Notes under the pieces: generated by a model | Database searches by the model: none | What the model saw: the letters and a program-made list of their open reading frames with translations, nothing else | Told to the model about the DNA's origin: nothing | Position numbers and translations under genes: made by a program | In this document: positions 35,019 to 42,921 of the stretch, piece by piece | Layout of the letters: each line of letters starts with the position of its first letter | Position numbering within the stretch: the first letter of the stretch is position 1 | Assembly: GCA_964506245.1 (NCBI GenBank) | Contig: CAZDKK010000007.1 | Location: 1-64,000, forward strand | Reading direction: 5' to 3' | Length of the DNA: 64,000 nt | From: CAZDKK01 sp964506245 | GTDB taxonomy: Bacteria; Eisenbacteria; RBG-16-71-46; CAIMUX01; WJJG01

Positions 35019-36179
35019 ATGGACGCGTCACGGGCGAGTCTGCTCTTCGGTGAGCACCTGGGCGGATCTCCCGCGATCGTGGTGCGCTCCCCCGGCCGCG
35101 TCAATCTGATCGGCGAGCACACCGACTACACCCAGGGCTTCGTCTTGCCGATGGCGATCGACCGCGCCGTCTGGATCGCGGCGCGGCCGCGGGGCGACCG
35201 GCGCGTCCTGGTGCAATCGCTGGACTGTGGGCAGCGCGCGGAGTTCGATCTCGACCGGCTCGCTTCCGCCCGGGACGGCTGGGTCGCCTACCTCTCCGGC
35301 ATCGCGTGGAGCCTCGTCGAGGCGGGTCACCAGCCCTCCGGCTGGGAGGGCATCATCGCCGGCGATCTGCCCCTGGATGCGGGGCTCTCCTCCTCGGCCG
35401 CGCTCGAGCTGGCGGCGGCCCGCGTCTTTGCCTCGCTCAGCAACCTCCCGTGGGAACCGACCGCGATGGCGCGCCTCGCCCGGCGCGCCGAGAACGCCTG
35501 GGTCGGTGTCGCTTGCGGCGTCATGGACCAGCTCGCCTCCGCCTGCGGCGTGCGCGACCACGCCCTCCTGATCGACTGCCGTTCCCTCGCGATCGAGCCC
35601 GTGCCGCTCCCGGCCGGCGTGGCCGTGCTCGTCCTCGACACGCGCGTGCCCCGCCGGCTGGCGGAGACGGCCTACAACGAGCGGCGGCACGAGTGCGCGG
35701 CCGCCGCGCTGCGCCTAGGGGTCGACGCGCTGCGAGACCTGGATCGCGAACGGCTGGAGAGCTTGCGAGGGCAACTCGAGGATCATCTGTACAGGCGCGC
35801 GCGCCACGTGGTCAGCGAGAACGACCGCACGGTCCGCGCGGCCCGCGCCTTGCAAGCAGACGATGTGGGGCTGGCTGGACGGCTCATGGTCGCCAGCCAC
35901 CGGAGTCTGGCCGAGGACTTCGAGGTGAGCTGCGCTGAGCTGGACGGCATGGTACAGTGCGCCCTGGCGCAACCGGGGTGCCACGGGGCACGCCTGACAG
36001 GCGCGGGATTCGGCGGGTGCGCGGTCGCGCTGGTGGAGGTCGGGGCAGCGGAGCGGTGCCTGGCCGACACCCTGGCGGCGTATGCACGCCGGTCCGGACG
36101 CCCCGGGCGCGGATGGATCTGCCGAGCGGACGAAGGAACGACGGTTACCAGATGCGAAAGCGGACCGACACGCTGCTGA
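35019..36179 (+). CDS. galK: Galactokinase (GHMP kinase)
   Basis: A 386-residue GHMP kinase that phosphorylates galactose to galactose-1-phosphate. The galactokinase signature GRVNLIGEHTDYTQGFVLP lies near residues 28-46. The ATP-binding LPLDAGLSSSAALELA and the third motif LTGAGFGGCAVALVE are intact, and CGVMDQLASACG holds the catalytic Asp region. The frame is open well upstream (from 34626, antisense-like sequence), but ATG 35019 begins the conserved N-terminus after GGGGTGGC. The membrane glycosyltransferase gene overlaps its 3' end by 28 bases. No other Leloir genes are in the window. Confidence 0.92.
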   Translation: MDASRASLLFGEHLGGSPAIVVRSPGRVNLIGEHTDYTQGFVLPMAIDRAVWIAARPRGDRRVLVQSLDCGQRAEFDLDRLASARDGWVAYLSGIAWSLVEAGHQPSGWEGIIAGDLPLDAGLSSSAALELAAARVFASLSNLPWEPTAMARLARRAENAWVGVACGVMDQLASACGVRDHALLIDCRSLAIEPVPLPAGVAVLVLDTRVPRRLAETAYNERRHECAAAALRLGVDALRDLDRERLESLRGQLEDHLYRRARHVVSENDRTVRAARALQADDVGLAGRLMVASHRSLAEDFEVSCAELDGMVQCALAQPGCHGARLTGAGFGGCAVALVEVGAAERCLADTLAAYARRSGRPGRGWICRADEGTTVTRCESGPTRC

Positions 36180-37699
36180 TCGTCTGCATCGCCCTGGGCA
36201 AGCTGCTTCTCAATGTTGCCTTTCACGGACGCTACGGGTACTTCCGCGACGAGCTCTACTACATCGCCTGCAGCGACCACCTCGCGTGGGGGTACGTGGA
36301 CCACCCGCCGCTCTCGATCTTCCTCCTGAAGCTCACACGCGGAGTTCTGGGGGACTCCCTTTACGCCATCCGCTTCCCCGCCGCGCTCGCCGGGGCCGCC
36401 GCGGTGGTTCTGACCGGACTCATGGCCCGCAAGTTGGGAGGCGGCAGGTTCGCCCAGCTCCTGGCTGCGGCCGCTGCCGCGCTATCCCCCGTGGTCCTCA
36501 GCAACGGGGCTCGGTACTTCTCCATGAACGCCTTCGACCTCTTCTTCTGGGCGTGGGGGGCCTATCTCCTGATCTCGATCCTGGTGGACGGTGATCAGCG
36601 ACGATGGCTTCTCTATGGCCTCGTGGCCGGTCTCGGTGTCATGAACAAGTACTCCATGCTCTTCTTCGGGTTCGGAACGATCGCCGCCCTGGTCCTGACG
36701 AAGCGGCGCCGCGACCTCTCTCGCCCGTGGATCTGGATCGGGGCTGCAATCGCCGCCGCGCTCGCGCTCCCGCATGCGGTCTGGGAGATAAACCATGGCC
36801 TCCCCACCGCCGAGTTCATCCACAATGTGACCACGCTGAAGAACACCCCTGTCTCGGCTGGAGAATTCATGGCCGGCCAGATCATGAACACCGGGTTTGG
36901 CCAGGCCGTGCTCTGGATCCTGGGCCTGGCGTTCTTCGCCTTTCACAAGGACGCGGGGGCAGGACGGCTTTTCGCGTGGATGTACCCCATCGTTGCCGTC
37001 CTCATGATGCTTGGGAACCCCAAGGCCTACTATCTCACCCCGATCTACTTCCCCTATCTGGCCTCCGGGGCTCTGTGGATCGAGCGGCTGGCGCACAGGC
37101 GATGGCTCTCCTGGTTGAGATACGCTGTCCCCCTGCTCCTGGTCCTCTTCAGCGTCCTCGCCATGCCCTTCGCCGTGCCCGCGCTGCCGGTCGACGACTT
37201 CATCCGCTACCAACGGACGCTCGGCCTGAGCCCCAAGGCAGAAGAGCGCGCGGCCCTGGCCGACCTCCCGCAGTACTACGCCGACATGTTCGGCTGGGAA
37301 GAGCTGGCCGCCCAGGTTGCCGCCGTCTACCGGACGCTGGCGCCCGAGGAGCAGCGGCACTGTGTGATCTTCGCCCGCAACTACGGGGAGGCGGCAGCCA
37401 TCGACTTCTTCGGCCAGCGCCACGGGCTTCCGCGGGCCATTTGCCCACACAACAGCTACTGGTACTGGGGCTCAGGGGACGAGGAGATGCAGGTCGCCAT
37501 CGTCTTCGGGGCGAGCGACAGCCTGGAAGAGAACCTCGCCGACCTAGCGGGTCCGGGGCGGTTCGCGGAGGTGGAGCTCGCGGCGACGACGCAATGCGAC
37601 CACTGCATGCCGTTCGAGAACGGGCGCATGATCTTCCTCTGCCGCGGGCCTCACTTCCGCTTCCGAGACATCTGGGCGGAGGAACGCCTGTTCCTCTAG
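36152..37699 (+). CDS. GT39/ArnT-like membrane glycosyltransferase
   Basis: A 515-residue polytopic protein of the dolichyl-phosphate-mannose/ArnT-like glycosyltransferase superfamily. The first periplasmic loop has YGYFRDELYYIACSDHLAWG, with the acidic DE pair (Asp33, Glu34) that coordinates the lipid-phosphate donor, then YVDHPPLS. About ten or more hydrophobic segments follow to residue ~350, then a soluble C-terminal domain (YYADMFGWEELAAQVAAVYR). It would transfer a sugar from a polyprenyl-phosphate carrier at the outer face of the inner membrane. The acceptor is unknown. ATG 36152 overlaps galK; the ribosome site is weak (GAAGGAACGACGG), which suggests translational coupling. Confidence 0.88.
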   Translation: MRKRTDTLLIVCIALGKLLLNVAFHGRYGYFRDELYYIACSDHLAWGYVDHPPLSIFLLKLTRGVLGDSLYAIRFPAALAGAAAVVLTGLMARKLGGGRFAQLLAAAAAALSPVVLSNGARYFSMNAFDLFFWAWGAYLLISILVDGDQRRWLLYGLVAGLGVMNKYSMLFFGFGTIAALVLTKRRRDLSRPWIWIGAAIAAALALPHAVWEINHGLPTAEFIHNVTTLKNTPVSAGEFMAGQIMNTGFGQAVLWILGLAFFAFHKDAGAGRLFAWMYPIVAVLMMLGNPKAYYLTPIYFPYLASGALWIERLAHRRWLSWLRYAVPLLLVLFSVLAMPFAVPALPVDDFIRYQRTLGLSPKAEERAALADLPQYYADMFGWEELAAQVAAVYRTLAPEEQRHCVIFARNYGEAAAIDFFGQRHGLPRAICPHNSYWYWGSGDEEMQVAIVFGASDSLEENLADLAGPGRFAEVELAATTQCDHCMPFENGRMIFLCRGPHFRFRDIWAEERLFL

Positions 37700-37730
37700 G
37701 TGCCGCGCCCGGATCCATGGGGAGGTGATC

Positions 37731-38933
37731 ATGCTACGCATTCCCCGTCGCTTCCGCAGGATGCGCTGGCTAGCGGCCCTGCTTGCCTCCACGTGCTTCC
37801 CCGTCCTCCTCGGCCGACCCAGCCCCCTCGATCTCGAGCCTGCCCCGCCGGAGAAGATCCGCGCCATCCGCGTCGAGCTGGGGCCCGGCGGGCCGGCGTT
37901 GGATCTGGCGGAGCCGAATCTGCTCCCCGAAATGGCTCTCGGCGAGCGCATCGCGGCGCTCGACCGCTGGCTGGCCGATCTGGCCGCGCGGGACCTCTTC
38001 TCCGGGGTCGTCCTGGTCGGGGACGGGGATCGCGTCCTGCTCGAGCAGGCCTATGGCCTCGCCTCGCGTGAGGAGGGAACCCCGAACCTCCCCACCACGC
38101 GCTTCAACGTCGGCTCGATCGGCAAGAGCTTCACGCAGGTCGCGATCGCGCAGCTCGCGTCGGCGGGCAAGCTGACCTACGACCAGACGATCGCCGAGCT
38201 GCTCCCCGACTATCCGAACCCTGCCGTCGCGCGCCGGGTGACGGTGCGCCATCTGTGCGCCCACACTGGCGGGCTCGGGGATTTCTTCGGACCGCGCTTC
38301 GAGCAGACGCCCAAGGATCGGATTCGAGAGATCTCCGACTACCTCCCGCTCTTTGTCGCGGATTCGCTGCGCTTCGAGCCGGGAACGCAGTTCGGTTACT
38401 CGAACGCCGGCTACATCGTGCTGGGGGCGATCGTGGAGCGCGTATCGGGGCAGCGCTACCCCGAGTACCTGGCCGAGCACATCTTCGCGCCCGCGCAGAT
38501 GGTGACCGCCGGATTCCTCGATCTCGATCGCCCCGCGGCCGAGCGCGCGGTCGGCTACACGCGCGAGCGCGACAGCGACCCGTGGCGCCCCAGCACGCAG
38601 ATGCAGCCCGTCCGCGGCAGCTCCGCGGGCGGCGCCTATGCCACCGCCCGTGATCTCCTGCGCTTCGCCAACGCGCTGGGGGAAGGGCGCCTGCTGCCCC
38701 CCGGGTGGACGCACGTCGCCCTGGACGGCCCGCCACCCGGCCGCTCGGGGCCGGCCGGGATCCCGGACGGGCCCCTGGGCATGGGCATCGCGGGGGGATC
38801 GCCCGGCTGGAACTCGGTGCTGGAGGCGGAGGGCGACCGCGTCCTGGTCATCACGGCGAATCTCGATCCGCCCATCGCCGAGGCGATCGCTCAGCGGATG
38901 CGGCCGGCGCTCTTGGGGCCGGGGGCAGAATGA
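37731..38933 (+). CDS. Class C beta-lactamase-like serine hydrolase, exported
   Basis: A 400-residue serine beta-lactamase/esterase-fold protein with a signal peptide (RWLAALLASTCFPVLLG). The SxxK motif is SIGK (Ser129, Lys132) and the Tyr motif is YSN at 223-225. The third motif (KTG/HxG) is not obvious in GSPGWNSV. Such proteins are often DD-peptidase-like or esterases; beta-lactam resistance should not be assumed. ATG 37731 sits four bases after GGAGGTGATC, better than the GTG two codons before. It follows the glycosyltransferase gene by 31 bases, so the three genes from galK may be cotranscribed. Confidence 0.85.
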   Translation: MLRIPRRFRRMRWLAALLASTCFPVLLGRPSPLDLEPAPPEKIRAIRVELGPGGPALDLAEPNLLPEMALGERIAALDRWLADLAARDLFSGVVLVGDGDRVLLEQAYGLASREEGTPNLPTTRFNVGSIGKSFTQVAIAQLASAGKLTYDQTIAELLPDYPNPAVARRVTVRHLCAHTGGLGDFFGPRFEQTPKDRIREISDYLPLFVADSLRFEPGTQFGYSNAGYIVLGAIVERVSGQRYPEYLAEHIFAPAQMVTAGFLDLDRPAAERAVGYTRERDSDPWRPSTQMQPVRGSSAGGAYATARDLLRFANALGEGRLLPPGWTHVALDGPPPGRSGPAGIPDGPLGMGIAGGSPGWNSVLEAEGDRVLVITANLDPPIAEAIAQRMRPALLGPGAE

Positions 38934-39102
38934 GGCTCAGAATGAGGGTGGCGAGCCAGGGCGCTGTGCGAGTATCCTGAGCGAAGACGACTGTTGGCTC
39001 AAACGGCGAAGGGAGCGGGTCGCCGCGCCTGGTGTTGGACGGTAAGCGGAGCTTCGGCCGGACCCATCCGCCCAGTGCTGCCGCCCGCCGAGGAGGCACG
39101 CG

Positions 39103-41979
39103 ATGAATCCGCGTCACACCCTTGTGCGTTCACCGGTGCACCGTCAGACCCTGGCAGCCAGCCTGGTCATCTCTCTCACCTGCACGCTCTTTCTCAGCAG
39201 TCCAACGCTGGCGACGACCTTCATCGTGAACCCGCAGGGCACGGGGAGCTTCCCGACGATCCAGGCTGCCATCAACGCTGCTGCTTCGGGCGACACCGTG
39301 GCGTTGGAGGACGGGACATACACAGGCGAAGGCCATCGCAACATCGACTACCTGGGCAGGTCGATCACCGTGCGATCGCTGAGCGCCAACCCTATCCTGT
39401 GCATCATAGACTGCCAGGGCTATCTGCGCGGCTTCTACTTCCGCAACAACGAGTCGCCCGCGGCCGTGCTGGAGGGCGTGACGATCTGCCACGGCGGCGC
39501 GGACAACGGTGCGGGCATCCGCCTGGACGGCGCAACGGCACCGACGATCCGGAATTGCATCTTGCTCGCCAATGACGGCGTCCATGGCGGGGGCATCCAG
39601 GTCAACGATGGGGCCCATCCGACCATCCTCTCCTGCGAGTTCACCGCCAACACCGCGGAGGAGGAGGGGGGTGGGATCTATGCGACTGGCACAGCGGATC
39701 TCGTGGTGAGAGATTGCAGATTCTCCGGCAATTCGGCCCTATACGGCGCCGGGATCGAGATCCGCAATAGCACCGGCTCGCAGATCGCTGGGTGCACGTT
39801 CTTGTCGAACGACGCAACCTACAATGGTGCGGGGATTCGGTGCGGGGATGCCACTGGCGTGACCATCAGCGCATGTACGTTCGCACACAACCTCGCCGGC
39901 AACAAGGGTGGCGGAATGTTCTTCGTTGACCATGCTCAAGCCACCGTGCTGGCGTGCACGCTCGTCGAGAACGGAGGAACGTCAGGCGGAGGTGGCATGG
40001 GCGGCTACGATCACGCCTCCGTGATTCTGCAGAACACGATCATTGCCTATAGCACCTCCGGCTCGGCGGTCTACTGCGGGACCGGCGCCACGGTGACCGC
40101 GGCGTGCTGCGACCTCTACCTCAACGCCGGTGGAGACTGGGTCGGGGGCGTCGCCGGGCAGGGAGGGCTCAGCGGCAACCTATCGCTGGATCCCCTGTTC
40201 TGCGACCTCGGCATCGGGGACTTCCGGCTGTCGGAGGGTTCCCCTTGCGGTCCCCAGTACAACCCGGAGTGCGGATTGATCGGGGCTTGGCCGGTGGGTT
40301 GCGAGGCTCCGCCCGGACCGCAGATCTACGTGGTGCGCCCGGACGGTTCGGGCGACTTCCCCACGATCCAGGCAGCCGTCTCCGCGTGCCGCAGCGGAGA
40401 CATGATCGAGCTGACAGATGGCGTCTTCGAAGGTCCGGGGAATCGGGATGTGAACTTCCTGGGGCACAGCATCACGCTGCGATCGCAGAGCCGCGATCCC
40501 GAGTCCTGCCTGGTCCGGTGTGGGGGCAGCAACAGCGCCCCCCATCGGGCGTTCCGTTTCCCGATTGCCGAGGGTTCAGGCACGCTGATCGAGGGCATCG
40601 GCTTCGAGGAAGGTTACACAGCGGAGACCGGGGTGGGGGGTGCTGCTGGGGGGGCGATCCTGTGCGGGGCCGGCGCGCAGCCGACGTTCCGGCGCTGCCG
40701 CTTCGCGGGCAACTCCAGCGAGGGGAGCGGCGGCGCGGTGGCGGCGAATGGCTCGGCGTTCGAGCATTGCATCTTCGAGAACAACGACGCCGCACTGAAC
40801 GGAGGAGGGGTATGCACGTCCGGCGGGGGCCGGTTCTACGGCTGCACCTTCCGGGAGAATCACGCCGGCGACGGCGGCGGACTCTCTTGCACGCTCGGCC
40901 CCCTCGAGATCGAGGAGTGCTGCTGGATTGGCAACAGCGCCGGCACGAACGGAGGCGCAACCCAGCTCTCGGGCACCACGGCCACGCTCCTGCAGACCCT
41001 GTTCGACAGCAACGTCGCCGGTGGCGCGGGGGGCGCAGTGGACGTGGCCAGCGACGCGGCGGCAACCGTGACGGTCTGCCGGTTCGCGGGCAACGAGGCT
41101 GGAGGGGACGGGGGGGCGATCTCCTCGAGCGGCAGCCTGACCGTGGACCGCTGCACCCTGGAGCACAACCGCAGTGCCTTGGGCAAGGGTGGAGGGATCT
41201 GTGCGGCGGGTGGAGCCGTGGGGATCTCCGGCAGCCTGCTGGTGGGCAACTTCGCTCCCCAGGGCGGGGCGCTGGCCCAGGAAGGGGGGCAGGGGAGCCT
41301 GGTCTCGTGCACCCTGGATGCGAACCGCGCCGGTCAGGGTGCGGGGGTGTGGGCGGGCATGAGCCAGGTGACCCTGGAGCGGACAATCATCTACCAGAGC
41401 ACTTTTGGAGCCGCGGTGCACTGCCACTGGGGCTACGCGGTCCACGTGGAGTGCTGCGACATCTTCGGCAATGCAGGTGGCGACTACGCAGGTTGCATCG
41501 ACTGGCTGTACGGCATCTACGGCAACATCTCGGCCGACCCGCTCTTCTGCGATGCCGACGCGGGGGACTACGGGCTGCTGGAGGATTCGCCCTGCGCTCC
41601 CTTCAGCGCACCCAATCCGGAATGCGATCTGATCGGTGCGCTGGGCGTCGGCTGTGTCCTGGCCGCTGCACCCGAGGAGATGTCGGGTCTGCCGCTCCAG
41701 GTGAGCTTGGGGCGTCCGTGCCCGAGCCCCTTCTCCGAATCCGTCCACTTCGTTTACGCCGTCCCCCCCGACGCCGCGAAGGAGGTGCGCATCCGGGTGT
41801 TCGATGCCGGCGGGCGACTCGTGCGAACCGTGGTCAACGGCGGCGTGACGCCGGGCTGGCATGCCGCGCGCTGGGACGGACGCAGTGACCGGGGGGATCC
41901 CCTGGAATCCGGTGTGTACTACCTTCGGCTCGACGCGGGCGCCGGAGTCGCCAGGCGGCAGATCTTGCTCGTCCGGTGA
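39103..41979 (+). CDS. Large duplicated beta-helix protein with FlgD-like C-terminus
   Basis: A 958-residue exported protein. It has a signal peptide, then two beta-helix modules of about 400 residues. Each opens alike (FIVNPQGTGSFPTIQAAINA, and VVRPDGSGDFPTIQAAVSAC near residue 410) and ends alike (CCDLYLNAGGDWVGG, and CCDIFGNAGGDYAGC). An internal duplication is the simplest explanation. Repeats are rich in Gly, Asn and Cys (GGGGMGGYDHASVILQNT). The FlgD-like tail is GRPCPSPFSESVHFVYAVP, VFDAGGRLVRTV, SGVYYLRL. The ATG follows CGAGGAGGCACGCG. Compare with the UGA-containing homologue at 24622. Confidence 0.88.
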   Translation: MNPRHTLVRSPVHRQTLAASLVISLTCTLFLSSPTLATTFIVNPQGTGSFPTIQAAINAAASGDTVALEDGTYTGEGHRNIDYLGRSITVRSLSANPILCIIDCQGYLRGFYFRNNESPAAVLEGVTICHGGADNGAGIRLDGATAPTIRNCILLANDGVHGGGIQVNDGAHPTILSCEFTANTAEEEGGGIYATGTADLVVRDCRFSGNSALYGAGIEIRNSTGSQIAGCTFLSNDATYNGAGIRCGDATGVTISACTFAHNLAGNKGGGMFFVDHAQATVLACTLVENGGTSGGGGMGGYDHASVILQNTIIAYSTSGSAVYCGTGATVTAACCDLYLNAGGDWVGGVAGQGGLSGNLSLDPLFCDLGIGDFRLSEGSPCGPQYNPECGLIGAWPVGCEAPPGPQIYVVRPDGSGDFPTIQAAVSACRSGDMIELTDGVFEGPGNRDVNFLGHSITLRSQSRDPESCLVRCGGSNSAPHRAFRFPIAEGSGTLIEGIGFEEGYTAETGVGGAAGGAILCGAGAQPTFRRCRFAGNSSEGSGGAVAANGSAFEHCIFENNDAALNGGGVCTSGGGRFYGCTFRENHAGDGGGLSCTLGPLEIEECCWIGNSAGTNGGATQLSGTTATLLQTLFDSNVAGGAGGAVDVASDAAATVTVCRFAGNEAGGDGGAISSSGSLTVDRCTLEHNRSALGKGGGICAAGGAVGISGSLLVGNFAPQGGALAQEGGQGSLVSCTLDANRAGQGAGVWAGMSQVTLERTIIYQSTFGAAVHCHWGYAVHVECCDIFGNAGGDYAGCIDWLYGIYGNISADPLFCDADAGDYGLLEDSPCAPFSAPNPECDLIGALGVGCVLAAAPEEMSGLPLQVSLGRPCPSPFSESVHFVYAVPPDAAKEVRIRVFDAGGRLVRTVVNGGVTPGWHAARWDGRSDRGDPLESGVYYLRLDAGAGVARRQILLVR

Positions 41980-42056
41980 TGAATCCGGCAATCCCGTCCA
42001 GTCGGAGGTCCTCGAGCCAGAAGACCGAGTCGATCGGCCCACCAAAGGAGTCGAGC

Positions 42057-42260
42057 ATGAGCGTCGTGAAGGTGATCGAGGTCATTGCCGTGTCGCCCAA
42101 GAGCTGGGCGGCCGCTGCCCAGCAGGCCGTGACCGATGCGGCCAAGACGGTCAAGAACATCAAGCACCTGTATGCGGAGAACCTGACGGCCGTGGTGAAG
42201 AACGACAAGATCGTCGAGTATCGCATCGACGCGAAGATCTCTTTCGTCGTGGAGAACTAG
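42057..42260 (+). CDS. Dodecin (flavin-binding small protein)
   Basis: A 67-residue dodecin. The family pattern is clear: VVKVIEVIAVSPKSWAAAAQ, AVTDAAKTVKNIKHLYAENL, then VKNDKIVEYRIDAKISFVVE. Dodecins form hollow 12-mers that store flavin (or CoA). ATG 42057 follows AAAGGAGTCGAGC. It is 77 bases after the beta-helix gene; a compact hairpin follows the stop. Confidence 0.93.
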   Translation: MSVVKVIEVIAVSPKSWAAAAQQAVTDAAKTVKNIKHLYAENLTAVVKNDKIVEYRIDAKISFVVEN

Positions 42261-42263
42261 GCG

Positions 42264-42281
42264 GCGCGCCGTCGGGCGCGC
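42264..42281 (+). terminator. Hairpin after dodecin
   Basis: GCGCGCC-GTCG-GGCGCGC, a perfect seven-pair stem three bases past the TAG. No U-tract. Confidence 0.4.
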
Positions 42282-42399
42282 GGTCGGCGGTGCGGGGTTT
42301 GTCCTTGACCCCGATCGCGCCCGCTCCACAATCCTACCGGGGAGTGCACGGCGCACGCACGATCCTCCCAGGGTGTGCACGACGCACGGAGGTGCTCGC

Positions 42400-42891
42400 A
42401 TGGACCGCGGTTACCCCGGGTGCAGCCGCACCCTCGTTTCTCTGCTTCTCGGCGTTCTGCTCTCGTGCAGCCTCCTTCTCGCCGGCGGCTGCTCCCGCTC
42501 GCCCGACCCGAAGTCCGCCGCCGCGCTCCCCTCGGACTTCACCGTGGTCTTCGGCGTGGGCGGCGGCGCCATCGGTTTGTGGGAGGGATACACGGTGCAG
42601 CCCGATGGCGCGCTCCTCTCCTGGCGCGGTGCCTTCGCGGAGCTCAATCCGGCCCCGGCGGGTCAGCTCGACCCAGCGGTCCTACGCTCGATCTGGGAGG
42701 AAGTGGGCAAGGCGAACTTCTTCGAGAACAAGGTGCGCGATCACGGGGAGTACGAGCATTTCATCCGCGTCACCGCGGGGGGCAAGACCCACGAGGCGTC
42801 TTGGGTCCCCATGACCCGTACCGATGACGAGTTGAAAGCGCTGACCACGCTGTACAAGTGTCTGCAGGACGCGGTGCCTCCGAGGCCGTAG
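42400..42891 (+). CDS. Small lipoprotein, function unknown
   Basis: A 163-residue lipoprotein with a lipobox (LLLAGGC, Cys near residue 28). The mature part has FTVVFGVGGGAIGLWEGYTV, a Gly-rich beta segment, then helical LDPAVLRSIWEEVGKANFFE and a strand HFIRVTAGGKTHEASWV. The overall pattern looks like a small periplasmic alpha/beta domain; I do not recognise a named family. ATG 42400 follows CGGAGGTGCTCGC, better than the in-frame GTG nine codons earlier. It is 30 bases before the M4 protease gene and probably cotranscribed with it. Confidence 0.65.
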   Translation: MDRGYPGCSRTLVSLLLGVLLSCSLLLAGGCSRSPDPKSAAALPSDFTVVFGVGGGAIGLWEGYTVQPDGALLSWRGAFAELNPAPAGQLDPAVLRSIWEEVGKANFFENKVRDHGEYEHFIRVTAGGKTHEASWVPMTRTDDELKALTTLYKCLQDAVPPRP

Positions 42892-42921
42892 CCGGGGCCC
42901 GCACATCACGGAGGAAGGGCC

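Noticed and set aside
30419..35122. 1567-codon ORF on the minus strand
   Set aside because: Antisense shadow of the C25 gene at 30041-34942. Its translation is low-complexity Arg/Ala/Gly/Val sequence with no domain, as expected from third-position GC bias.
37731..38933. Antibiotic-resistance beta-lactamase
   Set aside because: Only the fold and the SxxK/YxN motifs are visible; the family is dominated by esterases and peptidases and the third motif is unclear.
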